64,000 bases of DNA, taken from contig NZ_PJCF01000004.1 of the NCBI RefSeq assembly GCF_002835935.1, forward strand, positions 496,001-560,000, read 5' to 3'. Below the pieces are notes generated by a model. The model was not told where the DNA came from, did not search any database, and saw only the letters and a list, made by a program, of their open reading frames with translations. Below, piece after piece: positions 1 through 9,532 of this stretch. The DNA comes from Paraglaciecola sp. MB-3u-78. GTDB lineage: Bacteria; Pseudomonadota; Gammaproteobacteria; Enterobacterales; Alteromonadaceae. Numbering within the stretch: the first letter of the stretch is position 1; the number at the start of each line of letters is the position of its first letter. The position numbers were made by a program, and so were the translations under genes.

Positions 1-161
1 CTTTCTAAACCGTTAATACAACGTAATAATGTAGACTTCCCCGATCCTGAAGGACCAATCAAAACAACAACTTCACCCGCATTAATCGATAAGTCCACCT
101 TATCGATCACGGTAAGGTCTCCAAAAGCTTTTGAGGTTTGTTTAAACTCAATCATGCTCAT
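1..161 (-). CDS. glnQ: Polar amino-acid ABC transporter ATPase, N-terminal part (cut by window edge)
   Basis: This is the ATP-hydrolysing subunit that would power the importer encoded by the next two genes at the inner membrane. Only about 53 residues are in the window, but they contain a complete Walker A motif (GPSGSGKST) followed by LLRCINGLE, which is typical of the GlnQ/HisP/ArtP class. The start codon overlaps the permease stop in an ATGA arrangement, so translation is coupled to the permease. A second ATG two codons in is an alternative start. Family assignment is secure; the substrate cannot be told from this fragment. Confidence 0.93.
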   Translation of the reverse strand, partial: MSMIEFKQTSKAFGDLTVIDKVDLSINAGEVVVLIGPSGSGKSTLLRCINGLE

Positions 162-814
162 AAAACTTTCATCCTTTTTTCGATAGTTCTCAATATCAGG
201 GTTATTGATCCTGTCATCAGAAGATAAAGTATCGCCACTGATGTCCATATTTCTACCGCTCGAAAGTTAGCCGCCATAATCTCCTGTCCGGTACGCGTCA
301 ACTCCCCTACGCCAATAACTATAAACAATGACGTATCTTTTAAACTCACAATACATTGATTACCTAAAGGTGGGATTAAGCGTCGAAAAGCCAAAGGGCT
401 TATGATGTAAAGCAACACTTTCCAGTAAGGTAAACCTAAAGCTAACCCCGCTTCTGCTAAGCCTTTTGATATAGAAATAAGTGACCCTCGCACAATTTCA
501 GCAATATAAGCTCCGGCATTAACAATGATCGCTAAAATAGCTGCCGACATAGGGTCTATACGAATATTCGCTATAACAGGTAATGCAAAATACAAGAACA
601 TAACCTGAACAACGATAGGGGTACCTCTAACTAACTCAATAAAAATCAGCGCAATCGTATTGATAATTGGACCACCATATGCACGCATCAGCCCAGCTAT
701 AACACCAATAATAATACCGCCCAAAAGACCTAATGAGGTAATATATAAAGTGATTTTTGCCCCGTCGAGAAGTTCAGGCATAAATTCGATAACAACAGAC
801 CAATCTATTTCCAT
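158..814 (-). CDS. glnP: Polar amino-acid ABC transporter permease
   Basis: Inner-membrane permease of the HisM/GlnP family, about 218 residues. Several hydrophobic segments are visible (for example [20 protein letters not shown]), as is the family's cytoplasmic coupling loop ([20 protein letters not shown]). I placed the start at an ATG preceded by GGAGC about eight bases upstream. A longer reading with 18 more residues exists but lacks a ribosome binding site. It lies between the binding protein and the ATPase and overlaps the ATPase start, so the three form one operon. The symbol reflects family rather than proven glutamine specificity. Confidence 0.93.
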   Translation of the reverse strand: MEIDWSVVIEFMPELLDGAKITLYITSLGLLGGIIIGVIAGLMRAYGGPIINTIALIFIELVRGTPIVVQVMFLYFALPVIANIRIDPMSAAILAIIVNAGAYIAEIVRGSLISISKGLAEAGLALGLPYWKVLLYIISPLAFRRLIPPLGNQCIVSLKDTSLFIVIGVGELTRTGQEIMAANFRAVEIWTSVAILYLLMTGSITLILRTIEKRMKVL

Positions 815-890
815 AAATTTTGCTCCAATTTTGTAATTTAAATATGCGTTGAAGAAACACTTCAGCATCGATAATTTTTTGATTAAAAAT

Positions 891-1640
891 TTATTTCTTA
901 TTTAAAATAAAAGTATTCTTGCCAAACCATTTGCTATAAATATCGTCGTAACGTCCGTCTGCACGCATATTAGCGAGCGCTTTATTCACCCGATGAACTA
1001 ACTCTCCGCCCTTTGGAAATGCGATACCATATTGATGCGCCATCATATTTTCTCCCACAGCTTTAAATTGCCCGTTACCTGCCGTTGCTATGTAATACAT
1101 AATGTTGGGCGTGTCGAAAACAACAGCATCAACACGACCTGAAAGTAGCTCTAGATAGGCATTGCCAATATTTGGAAATAGATGGAATGTTGTGTCTTTA
1201 AAATTTTCTTTTGCATAATAGGCTGCTGAAGAGCCCGTTTTAATTGCAATTATTTTTCCTTTTAAATCATGGCTTGATTTAATATCACTGTTTGTCGGCA
1301 CCATTATCGAAAAACCACTTTCGTAATAACCATCAGAAAAATCGAGCACCTTCTCACGCTCTGGTGTTATGGTTATGCCTGCTAGTGCTACATCCACCTG
1401 ACCCACTTGTAATGCAGGAATAATCCCTAAAAAGTCCATAGATTGAAGACGATATTCCAACTTTAATTCATCCGCGATAGCCTCCCACAAGTCAATATCA
1501 AAGCCGACATACTCCCCTTTATGCCTAAATTCAAAAGGCACAAAAGCGGTGTCTGTGGTAACAATGAGTTCATCGGCAAAGCTTGTATTGATATTAAAAA
1601 TGAGCAACACACCAATAACGTATTTAATTAATTTATTCAT
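891..1640 (-). CDS. glnH: Periplasmic amino-acid-binding protein of ABC transporter
   Basis: Solute-binding protein of family 3 (SBP_bac_3), 249 residues. An N-terminal signal peptide is visible, with likely cleavage after ...NTSFA (residue 22). The mature start [15 protein letters not shown] and the block [14 protein letters not shown] are classic for the GlnH/HisJ group. It is the first gene of the operon with the permease and ATPase. A perfect 18-bp palindrome lies 14 bp upstream of its ATG. The neighbouring aminotransferase and BKACE genes suggest the ligand is an amino acid that is then degraded, but the substrate is unknown. Confidence 0.92.
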   Translation of the reverse strand: MNKLIKYVIGVLLIFNINTSFADELIVTTDTAFVPFEFRHKGEYVGFDIDLWEAIADELKLEYRLQSMDFLGIIPALQVGQVDVALAGITITPEREKVLDFSDGYYESGFSIMVPTNSDIKSSHDLKGKIIAIKTGSSAAYYAKENFKDTTFHLFPNIGNAYLELLSGRVDAVVFDTPNIMYYIATAGNGQFKAVGENMMAHQYGIAFPKGGELVHRVNKALANMRADGRYDDIYSKWFGKNTFILNKK

Positions 1641-1653
1641 ATCATTTACTCTT

Positions 1654-1671
1654 GTTTAACTTAAGTTAAAC
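1654..1671. promoter_or_regulatory. Perfect 18-bp palindrome upstream of glnH
   Basis: The sequence GTTTAACTTAAGTTAAAC is its own reverse complement. It sits between the likely promoter and the glnH ribosome binding site. This could be an operator for a dimeric regulator, or a hairpin in the mRNA leader. No family-specific site was recognised. Confidence 0.5.
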
Positions 1672-1833
1672 ACATAAATTTGCACAATAATATTTAACGC
1701 AATTATATTTGCAGTGGATGCACAATTAAACACAATGTTTTGCGCTATGCAATAACTAAAAATAATACTCTGTGTATTTAAGACTTAAAAAGCAGATGAT
1801 ATTTATTTTAATACCATGAAATAAACAGCTATT

Positions 1834-2730
1834 TTAACGAGTTAATTCAACTTCAAACCATGCTAATAATTTTTGTATTAATGGGTTTTGTTGCTTATAA
1901 GAAGGTGTTAAAAAGTAGTATCCGTAGCCACTTTCATAGGTTAAATCCAATAGATTTATCAATTCATCAGCAGCAAGTGAATCTTTAGCTAAAAAATTGG
2001 GGATCAGAGCAATTCCATGCTTTTGCTTTGCTGCCTCTAAAGACATAAAAAAGTGTTCAAATGCATGATTAAAACTTAACGTATTTCCCCAATGCTCGTC
2101 GCCTAATAAATTGCTAAAACATTGCGGCCACAGCTGTGGACGAGTGGTTGATTTTATTAAGGGATAATTCAATAAATCTTTATTTTTATTAATCGGTAAC
2201 TCTTTCACCAAGTCTTTATGAATAATAGGTAACAAGGTTTCTTTGATTAATAAATGAGCATTATGATGACTTAGCGATAACGGCAAACAACGAATAGCAA
2301 TATCGGCACTTGATTGATGAAATTGGTATGCTCCATCACCAGAAATAAGGTTTAACCGTAAGGAAGGAAAAGCCTCGCTTAGCTTATTTAATCGAGGGAT
2401 CATCCACAAACTACTTAAAGAAGGAGAAATATCCAAGGTTAAATATTGTATTTCTGATGAGAACTGTTGAAGGCTAGCCGTTGTACTTTGAATTTGCTCC
2501 AATGTCGACATGATCGTGGGTAAGTAATATTTACCTGCTTCAGTCAGTTGTAAACCCCTAGGGGTTCGGTCAAATAACTCAAGTTGTAAGTGCTCTTCAA
2601 GCATTTTTATTTGCTTACTTACCGCTCCTTGCGTTACACACAAGTCAACGGCTGCTTGAGAAAAGCTTAATTTACGAGCAGCAACTTCAAATACTTTTAA
2701 GGCATTAAGTGGTGGAAGTTTCATTGACAT
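1834..2730 (-). CDS. LysR-family transcriptional regulator (GcvA-like)
   Basis: A 298-residue DNA-binding regulator. Residues 7-66 form the LysR winged helix-turn-helix (LNALKVFEVAARKLSFSQAA ... TQGAVSKQIKMLEE). The rest is the co-inducer-binding domain. The PPLNALKVFEVAAR opening is typical of the GcvA subgroup. It is divergent from the aminotransferase-BKACE operon across a 112-bp gap, the usual LysR arrangement, so it probably controls that operon and perhaps the importer on its other side. The inducer may be the substrate amino acid (inference). Confidence 0.9.
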   Translation of the reverse strand: MSMKLPPLNALKVFEVAARKLSFSQAAVDLCVTQGAVSKQIKMLEEHLQLELFDRTPRGLQLTEAGKYYLPTIMSTLEQIQSTTASLQQFSSEIQYLTLDISPSLSSLWMIPRLNKLSEAFPSLRLNLISGDGAYQFHQSSADIAIRCLPLSLSHHNAHLLIKETLLPIIHKDLVKELPINKNKDLLNYPLIKSTTRPQLWPQCFSNLLGDEHWGNTLSFNHAFEHFFMSLEAAKQKHGIALIPNFLAKDSLAADELINLLDLTYESGYGYYFLTPSYKQQNPLIQKLLAWFEVELTR

Positions 2731-2842
2731 AACTCACCCTATTACTTTTTCTCATAGGGGATGAAAATATATCGTTTGATCGTCCCTGTAAAGCCATATT
2801 ATGGTTACTTATACATAATACGCTTGATTAGAAAATACAATA
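2731..2842. promoter_or_regulatory. Divergent promoter region between LysR gene and aminotransferase
   Basis: This 112-bp gap must hold both divergent promoters. It contains a short perfect inverted repeat, CCATATTATGG at 2794-2804, which may be part of a LysR binding site. An AT-rich stretch follows it before the aminotransferase start. The repeat is short and could be chance. Confidence 0.35.
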
Positions 2843-4189
2843 ATGAACCACCTTTTTCAACGCCACTGCCATTCAAACCTTCCTATTGCCGTAAAAGGTG
2901 AAGGTGTTTATTTATTTGATAAAACAGGAAAAAAGTATCTTGATGCGAGTGGCGGAGCAGCAGTTTCTTGTTTAGGTCATAGCCAGCCAGATGTACGTGC
3001 AGCAATACATAAACAAATTGATCAACTGGCCTACGCTCATACAGGATTTTTTAATACAGATAACGCCTTAGAACTTTCTGAAAAATTAACGCAAGCAGCC
3101 CCTAGTGATTTAAATCATGTGTATTTTGTTTCAGGTGGATCTGAAGCCGTTGAATCAGCACTTAAACTAGCACGTCAATACTTTGTAGAGAAAGGTGAGT
3201 TACAACGCACACATTTTATCTCTCGTAAACAAAGTTATCACGGCAATACGTTGGGAGCACTTGCCGTAGGTGGTAACGCATTACGACGTGAACCTTTTTC
3301 ACCCATTCTAATGCCAACAGAACACATATCAGCTTGTTTTGCTTACCACGGTAAAAAGGCATCGGAAAGTTTATACGAGTACGGCCAACGTACTGCTAAT
3401 GAATTAGAAACACGTTTGTTGGAAGTTGGGCCTGAAAGCGTTATTGCTTTTATTGCTGAACCCGTTGTTGGCGCTACTGCAGGAGCTGTAGCCGCAGAAG
3501 AGGGCTATTTTAAACGTATTCGAGAAATATGTGATAAATACGGTGTACTGCTAATTTTAGACGAAGTAATGTGTGGTATGGGCCGCACTGGCACTTTATT
3601 TGCCCATGAACAAGAAGGCATTCATGCCGACCTTGTTACTATTGCCAAAGGATTAGGTGCAGGCTATCAACCTATTGGTGCGATGCTGGCCTCAAAAGAA
3701 ATACATAATACTATTTCACAAGGTTCAGGTTTTTTCCAACATGGACATACTTACATGGGTCATGCAACTGCGGTAGCCGCGTCACTTGCCGTGTTAAATG
3801 TGATTGAAAAGAATAACTTATTACCCAGAGTACTAGAAGCTGGTGATCTATTACAAACACGCTTAACTGAGCGCTTTAAAGATCATCCTTTTGTTGGAGA
3901 TATACGCGGACGTGGTTTATTTAGGGGTCTTGAGATTGTTGCAAACCGTGAAACTAAAGCACCATTTTTATCGAGTTCAAAACTTCATTCACTTGTAAAA
4001 AACAAAGCCATGGAAATCGGTTTAATGTGTTATCCAATGCCAGGTACCATCGATGGTCAAAACGGACATCATGTTTTATTAGCGCCGCCCTTTATTATCA
4101 GCAATGAACAAATTGACGAGCTTATCGACAAACTCTATACCAGTGTAGATTCAGTGACCCAATCCTTGTTTAAAGAAGGACAATACTAA
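2843..4189 (+). CDS. Class III PLP-dependent aminotransferase
   Basis: Pyridoxal-phosphate aminotransferase of the acetylornithine/omega-amino-acid (class III) fold, 448 residues, a normal length. Visible landmarks are GGAAVSCLGH near the start, FVSGGSEAVESALKLARQY (cofactor phosphate loop), LILDEVMCGMGRTG (PLP aspartate) and TIAKGLGAGYQPIGAM with the Schiff-base lysine. It should convert an amino group of a small amino acid into a keto group using a keto-acid acceptor. Its stop overlaps the start of the BKACE gene by one base (TAATG), which implies the product is a beta-keto acid passed to that enzyme. The exact substrate is not known. Confidence 0.9.
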   Translation: MNHLFQRHCHSNLPIAVKGEGVYLFDKTGKKYLDASGGAAVSCLGHSQPDVRAAIHKQIDQLAYAHTGFFNTDNALELSEKLTQAAPSDLNHVYFVSGGSEAVESALKLARQYFVEKGELQRTHFISRKQSYHGNTLGALAVGGNALRREPFSPILMPTEHISACFAYHGKKASESLYEYGQRTANELETRLLEVGPESVIAFIAEPVVGATAGAVAAEEGYFKRIREICDKYGVLLILDEVMCGMGRTGTLFAHEQEGIHADLVTIAKGLGAGYQPIGAMLASKEIHNTISQGSGFFQHGHTYMGHATAVAASLAVLNVIEKNNLLPRVLEAGDLLQTRLTERFKDHPFVGDIRGRGLFRGLEIVANRETKAPFLSSSKLHSLVKNKAMEIGLMCYPMPGTIDGQNGHHVLLAPPFIISNEQIDELIDKLYTSVDSVTQSLFKEGQY

Positions 4190-5010
4190 TGAACAACACT
4201 AAAAAAACGTTAATAATAGTAGCACCCAATGGCGCAAGAAAAACTAAAGCCGATCATCCTAATCTCCCTATTGGCCCAGAAGAAATTGCCAACGAAGTTG
4301 CAGCATGTGTAGAGGCAGGTGCGGGTATGGTGCATCTGCATGCGCGTAATGCTCAAGGAAAACATTCGTTAGATATTATCGATAACGCAACGGTTTTAAA
4401 AACGATTAAAGATAAATTAGGTGATAAGGTGATAATACAGCTAACAACTGAAGCTGTTGGTATGTATCAACCCTCACAACAAATGTCCTTAATACAATCG
4501 TTAAAACCTGAAGCCGCTTCTTTAGCTTTGTCTGAGTTAATTCCAGACCCAAGCTACGAAGAAAAGGCCAGCTTGTTTTTTCATTGGGCAGCAGAAAATA
4601 AAATATTGACGCAATACATCATTTATTCACCAGAGCAGTTAGCTTATTACCTTGATTTGAGAGAACGTAAATTATTGCCGAGCCATCACCACCACCTATT
4701 ATTGGTATTGGGTCGGTATCATGCTAAACAGCAATCTGAGCCAGAAGATCTCACTCCATTTTTACCTTTAATAAAACAATTAGATGTACGCTGGGCAGTT
4801 TGTGCTTTTGGCAAAAAAGAGTTGGATTGTTTACTTGCTGCTGCTGAATTAGGTGCAGATGTACGTATTGGATTTGAAAACAATATGCATACGCGTTCTG
4901 GTGAATTAGCCATAAATAATGCAGCTCAGGTAAAAATCCTTGCAAATGACCTAAACGAAAAATTTGCTCTTACTCCGATGAATGCCAGTACATTCCGTCA
5001 ATGCTTTTAA
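4189..5010 (+). CDS. BKACE family (DUF849) beta-keto acid cleavage enzyme
   Basis: Member of the 3-keto-5-aminohexanoate cleavage enzyme family, 273 residues, full length. The metal-binding motif MVHLHARN carries His49 and His51. IIQLTTEAVG and the C-terminal VRIGFENN carry other family residues. The family is known to condense or cleave beta-keto acids with acetyl-CoA, giving a CoA ester plus acetoacetate. Translational overlap with the aminotransferase suggests a two-step pathway of transamination then cleavage. No CoA-transferase or hydrolase for the products is nearby, and the substrate is unassigned. Confidence 0.88.
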   Translation: MNNTKKTLIIVAPNGARKTKADHPNLPIGPEEIANEVAACVEAGAGMVHLHARNAQGKHSLDIIDNATVLKTIKDKLGDKVIIQLTTEAVGMYQPSQQMSLIQSLKPEAASLALSELIPDPSYEEKASLFFHWAAENKILTQYIIYSPEQLAYYLDLRERKLLPSHHHHLLLVLGRYHAKQQSEPEDLTPFLPLIKQLDVRWAVCAFGKKELDCLLAAAELGADVRIGFENNMHTRSGELAINNAAQVKILANDLNEKFALTPMNASTFRQCF

Positions 5011-5086
5011 ACTATTGCAGCTAAGTGAAAAGTGAAAAGTAAATAAGTTTGGTGTTTGCTGAGTTCTTGGCGATTATACGAGTGAA

Positions 5087-5889
5087 GGTACTGTCAAGTT
5101 AACAAGCTGACTCAGAAACATGGGATAATCTGGGCATGCAAAATACCAATATTTATGCCGGATATCGCTATCCACCCCAGATAATCAGTCACGCTGTGTG
5201 GCTTTATCATAGATTTACACTTAGCTTTCGTGACATCGAAGAATTGCTGTCAGCAAGAGGTATTACCGTCAGTTACGAAACTGTCAGAAATTAATGTGAT
5301 AAATTCGTGCAAAGGTATTGCAGTCAAATTAGGAAGAACCGAGGGCAATTAGGTGATACCTGGTATCGTGAGGTATTTATCAACATCAATGGTGTCCGCA
5401 TTATCTTTGGCGGGCAGTCGATCAGGATGGTGACGAAATTGACATTCTGGTTCAAAAACGTAAAGACAAGAAAGCAGCGAGCCGATCCTTCCGAAAGTTA
5501 CTCAAAGGCCAGCAAGCCTCGCCAATCAAGATAGTCACCGATAAATTGCGCAGTTATTCAGCAGCAAAGAAAGAGCTGATACCTGATGTAGAACACTCCA
5601 CCCAGCAGTACGAAAACAACCGGTGCGAGTTATCCCATCAACCTGGTCGGCAACAGGAGAGGCAGATGAGGAAATTTAAATCACAAGGTCAGGCTCAACG
5701 TTTTCTCTCTAGTCATGGTGTGGTTAATAATCTATTCAGGCTTGGTCGCCATTTAATGAAAGCGAGTAATTACAGACTTATCCGAGACAGGTCGCTCGTT
5801 GAATGGAACAGGGTGAGCTATGTCCAAAATTTGGCATAGGTAATCAAACTGTCGTTCAATTCAACCGATCTCGGTAACTTGACAGTATC
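5087..5889 (+). mobile_element. Decayed IS6-family insertion sequence with terminal inverted repeats
   Basis: About 800 bp, the usual IS6 size. The ends carry matching inverted repeats with a perfect core TACTGTCAAGTTA (from 5089, and inverted ending near 5887). The outer bases and target flanks have diverged, so no target duplication is visible. The transposase inside is broken by frameshifts. Confidence 0.75.
5136..5839 (+). pseudogene. IS6-family transposase, frameshifted
   Basis: The translation starts MQNTNIYAGYRYPPQIISHA and goes on through RDIEELLSARGITVSYETVR, the conserved N-terminal helix-turn-helix of IS6/IS26 transposases. It then hits a stop after YETVRN and shifts frame repeatedly. 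The C-terminal part is readable as SQGQAQRFLSSHGVVNNLFR and ends VSYVQNLA, again typical of the family. The DDE catalytic core cannot be read in one frame, so the gene is dead. Confidence 0.85.
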
Positions 5890-6179
5890 GAAACCATATC
5901 TCTAGCCTATTCTGATCTGCATTGTGCCGCAATGCCTAGTGCAGGTCCTGCACGGCTATTTTTGAATCTCGCTATAGTATGAGTCGCCTTGTTACATTGC
6001 TTGTTTGATTCAATGCCGACATAAGAAGTATCACGCTATGGCGATGATAAGTAACAAGTGAAGGGCAGTACAATAGATAAGAAATCAGGCTGCTTACGCA
6101 GCCCGATTATTATTCAATCATTACTGACGGCAAAGATTGGACTGGCTTTTTAATCGCTAGATTTAGTCACTTACAGTTT
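5890..6179. other. Intergenic stretch between IS6 remnant and ice-binding protein
   Basis: No gene is visible. The only structure I can support is the hairpin at 6088-6103, listed separately, which would end transcription of the ice-binding protein gene. Confidence 0.5.
6088..6103 (-). terminator. Hairpin downstream of ice-binding protein gene
   Basis: GGCTGC-TTAC-GCAGCC makes a perfect 6-bp stem with a 4-base loop. In the direction of the upstream gene it is followed by a weak T-rich run. It is a plausible but not strong intrinsic terminator. Confidence 0.5.
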
Positions 6180-6917
6180 TTATGGAGTAACGGTGTTCTT
6201 CTGCAAGGTAACGGCGGTTTGGGCAAATAATCGTCCCTTGACCGACGCATTGGTATTAACTGCAATCAAGGTTTTACTTAATATAACGCCTTGAAAACTG
6301 GCACCAGTGCCTATCGTTACGCCACCGGCAACCTGCCAGAAAATGTTTTCAGCTTTAGCGCCGCGGGCTAATATGACTGACCTTGATGAGGCTTGAAGTA
6401 AGTCCCCTGCAATCTGGAAAATCCACACAGCATCGTCGACTCCGCCAGCATCAAGCGTTAAATCAGTTGAAATGCTCACAGTGCTGCTCCATTTGTGAAG
6501 CCCGGGAGCAAATGTTGAACCGCCAATCTCACCGGCGCCAATCTCAGTTGTATCAGGGTTAGTGCGCCCGGCTGCGTCTCTGTATGCATCTTCCATAGCA
6601 CCGATAGCACCGGTTAAGCCACTGGGGTCAGTTACAGCACAGGGTAAAGGACCGGCAGCATCAACGGTGAATACCTTGCCATCACCTACTACTTCATTAC
6701 ATTCAAGCAATAATGCCGCGCCGGTGATTGGACTTGTTCCAACACTACCCGTAACTACTGAAGGATATACATCAGTAATGCCAGTTTTAGTCAGTATGGT
6801 AAAATTACTGGCAGATCCGAGATTTACTGGATGCTGGTCAGCCATGACATTGGTTGCGAATAAACCACCAATCAGTAAGGGTAATAAAATTTTTTTCGAA
6901 TTTTTAATTATATTCAT
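6180..6917 (-). CDS. Secreted ice-binding protein (DUF3494 family)
   Basis: A 245-residue exported protein of the DUF3494 ice-binding family. A signal peptide is visible (basic NSKK, a hydrophobic stretch, likely cleavage after ...NVMA at residue 26). The mature part opens VNLGSASNFTILTKTGITD and ends with NIFWQVAGGVTIGTGASFQG and NTNASVKGRLFAQTAVTLQK, the hallmark C-terminal coils of the discontinuous beta-solenoid. Family members bind ice, stop recrystallisation or anchor cells to ice. Only one DUF3494 domain is present and no attachment domain follows. It is flanked by transposase remnants, which fits the horizontal spread known for this family. Confidence 0.93.
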   Translation of the reverse strand: MNIIKNSKKILLPLLIGGLFATNVMADQHPVNLGSASNFTILTKTGITDVYPSVVTGSVGTSPITGAALLLECNEVVGDGKVFTVDAAGPLPCAVTDPSGLTGAIGAMEDAYRDAAGRTNPDTTEIGAGEIGGSTFAPGLHKWSSTVSISTDLTLDAGGVDDAVWIFQIAGDLLQASSRSVILARGAKAENIFWQVAGGVTIGTGASFQGVILSKTLIAVNTNASVKGRLFAQTAVTLQKNTVTP

Positions 6918-7864
6918 ATTTTTCTTCTATTTGATAAAACAATAAAACAATCGCTTTAACAGCATTGTTTCTCGCTTACACAATGTATAACAACCATCCC
7001 AATGCGTAAGTTTTTCAAGTGGGGCGCCGTTATCCAAGGTACACTTATAAATTTAATAGTTATAAGACCATCAGCATACACGATGTTGGTCATTTTTACC
7101 GCACATTCTAAAAAAACCGGCTATAGGCAAAAAAAACATGCGCAAAAAGGGTATGTTAATCCATGGTTTACGCGAATACTCCGTCTCAGTGCCCCGCACC
7201 GGAGCCCCACGGAGCAATAACCAACTTTGAGTGCAGAAAGCAAAAATACAGGGCTTTTTGTCCCGGAAGTAAATCTAAAGATGGGCATATGGTCACGCTT
7301 TGCCATATAAAAAAAGATGATGGTTATTCAATCATGGCTCGATTTTATAGACCGTATATGGGGACTGTTTTGTTGATTATTTTTGAATCGCACAACAACA
7401 TCACCGAGATAAGCATGACTCAAAGCCTTCGCTCAGGGTAATCGTCAGGGCTATGTTCAGGTAAATTGGGCCGCGTGGATAAGATGTTTAAGGCGGAGCT
7501 AAATATTCCCTTTCAGCAAAATCTGTTGCGGGAAATAGCGGATGATGGCTCGGAACTGTTTATTATCAACAACATTCGTAATAATACCAATCCACCTTAA
7601 TATCTACTCACTCAGCGAACGATAATATTGGCTTAGTCTGGGTATAAAGCTTAAGCAAATTTGGCATCGCCCTTCGGGAAGGTCTGGCAAGCTCCCGAGC
7701 TGCATTGTATTTTGCGCATCCCTGCGCGCCAACTTTTCAGGGCCGTCTTTCAAACCTTCTGCAAGATTTGTTGGAACAAATCCCAACAGCTTCAGCTGGC
7801 CTGCTAAGCAGGTGAGCTACATGAATGTGGCAAATAAAAACATACCCGACGTTTTTGTTACGTC
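6918..7864. other. Accessory stretch without a supported intact gene
   Basis: Short open frames occur in all directions, but none has a recognisable domain, ribosome binding site or consistent composition. A 38-codon frame at 7484-7600 (MFKAELNIPFQQNLLREIAD...) has protein-like composition and may be the tail of a lost gene. The minus strand at 7604-7786 encodes a short frame (MGFVPTNLAEGLKDGPEKLA...) that looks like part of a dispersed repeat rather than a gene. I would call the whole interval decayed mobile DNA. Confidence 0.4.
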
Positions 7865-8166
7865 TATGAAGGCAACCAGCTCGCTAGAGTCAAACAGCAA
7901 GGACGAAAGGTTTTTACCTTGCACAAACCGTTGCACCTATGGCAGAGCAAGGGCTTGCGTCAGGCTGTGCATCAAATGTAGCAGGATTCAGTCTCCATGC
8001 AGGTGTTATGAGCAATGCACAGGATAGGGGTAAACTCGAAAGGCTGTGCCGTTACTTATTTTGAAGAGAGTCCCACTCTGGGGTATTAGAAAAAAGGTTG
8101 GCAATAACGACTTACCCCAAGGTTCGCTACCCACTCAAAACAGCCTACCGTGACGACACCACCGGT
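7865..8166 (+). pseudogene. IS91-family (Y2) transposase fragment
   Basis: Pieces of an IS91-type rolling-circle transposase can be read: YEGNQLARVKQQGRKVFTL, then in another frame VAGFSLHAGVMSNAQ and RGKLERLCRYLF, then after a stop VRYPLKTAYRDDTT. These match the order of the family's C-terminal half. The N-terminal zinc finger and most of the tyrosine domain are missing and there are frameshifts and stops, so it is a remnant. Confidence 0.7.
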
Positions 8167-8302
8167 CACCGGCGCAGTCATGCCATCTATCATTCCGCAC
8201 ATTTATTATAAATAAACCATCGGTCACTTATCAACCAATTTGAACGCAATTCGACCTTTTCGACATGATTTTTCAAAAATAAGTTGACGCCGATCTCCGA
8301 TC

Positions 8303-8989
8303 TTGATCTATTACTCACTTTTGCGAGTTAAATCTCATATCAGCAGCCTTAAAACCGCCCAGCAATGTCGCTATTTAGTGGCTGATGCCGCATTGTATGT
8401 CAAGGAAACCATCGTTGAAATGAATGCACTGGGCCAATTGTTTATTACACGAGTACCGCAAAAACTCAAAGAAGCAAAAACACTGATACAAAATGCAAGT
8501 TTACTGACATTTGAACCTATTTGTGATGGCTACCAAGGTGTCTGGCACATTAGCGATTATGGTGATATAGAGCAGAAATGGTTACTGGTGCGTAGTGAGC
8601 AAGCGACGAAACGAGAGCATTACACCCTAAATTCTCGGATGTTGAAGCAGGCAGGAGTCGCAAGACCTTCAAAAAATCATGCCAGCAAGCGTTTGCCTGT
8701 CGCACAGATGCCCTTGCAGCCATTGAGCAATGGCAGGAAAAACAAGCCACGCTGGCAGTCGAAGCCACAGTGCTTGAAGTGCCAGTTTACAAAGGCAAAG
8801 GATGAATACTTCCCTGATATGAAAAAAAAACCAACGCAAACCCCAACGGTTCGCTGGGTATTTCAGTGTTTTGCGGGTATTGATCTACTTACGATTAATG
8901 AGCAGCAAACGCTGCTGTTAAATATTAAAGACAGGCAATCCGTTATAATCAAAATTTTAGGTATAAATTATCAGAGGATATATTCCTAA
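8303..8989 (+). pseudogene. IS1634-type (DDE) transposase remnant with internal deletion
   Basis: The start of the reading, AQQCRYLVADAALYVKETI and LGQLFITRVPQKLKEAKTLI, matches the central region of IS1634-like transposases. The end, ADEYFP-like followed by KKPTQTPTVRWVFQCFAGID and the terminal INYQRIYS, matches their C terminus. Between them the frame is shifted (an unlikely Arg/Lys/Gln-rich stretch) and a large piece is absent. The N-terminal third is missing. It is non-functional. Confidence 0.75.
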
Positions 8990-9160
8990 AATGCTGCGGA
9001 ATGACGGCTATATATTAATGTTTTCTAATAACAAAATTGTTTACTGCCTTACTAATAAGTTTGCAACTTAGACGGGAATAATTATGAGGCTTTTAATTAT
9101 AGCAAATATCGGGAGTATAATAATCGATGCAAGGATAAACTGGGCTTAACGCAAGGTGAA

Positions 9161-9532
9161 TTGGCCGAAAAAGCCGGGATAAGTCAGCAACTTATTGGCA
9201 AAATAGAAAGCTGTGATGTGTCAAAACCTGGGTCGCTCGAAGAAATTGCTAAGGCATTACAGGTAAGTTACTCATGGATAAAGCATGGCGCTGCTGATAT
9301 TAGTAACAAGTCCGTATCTTCGAATATAGATTCATTTATATTAACTGCTGACAGCTCTATTGATGAAGCTATTAATACTATGATTATAATTAACGGCCAA
9401 CGTGGTTTAGCTCCAAATGAGCTTAATATTGAAGTGCTGAAAAGAGCCTTCAAGATCTCATTACGTGGAAAGCTAACAGGCGATTATGTAACCGCCGCAA
9501 TTAACGTTGATGATATTAAGCGACCTAGGTAG
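9161..9532 (+). CDS. XRE-family helix-turn-helix protein, start uncertain
   Basis: Small DNA-binding protein. LGLTQGELAEKAGISQQLIGK is a clear Cro/CI-type helix-turn-helix, but its first helix lies upstream of the only usable start (TTG). The frame stays open back to about 9059 without ATG, GTG or TTG. So either the true start was lost by mutation or an unusual start is used. The C-terminal half (residues 45-123) resembles no domain I recognise; it lacks the S24 peptidase residues of phage repressors. Its setting among transposon remnants suggests a leftover phage or plasmid regulator. Confidence 0.55.
   Translation: MAEKAGISQQLIGKIESCDVSKPGSLEEIAKALQVSYSWIKHGAADISNKSVSSNIDSFILTADSSIDEAINTMIIINGQRGLAPNELNIEVLKRAFKISLRGKLTGDYVTAAINVDDIKRPR

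Noticed and set aside
4719-4945. Two 64-codon minus-strand frames
   Set aside because: Both lie antisense inside the well-supported BKACE gene.
7604-7786. 60-codon minus-strand frame MGFVPTNLAEGL...
   Set aside because: It lacks a start context and sits in decayed mobile DNA; looks like a dispersed repeat rather than a gene.
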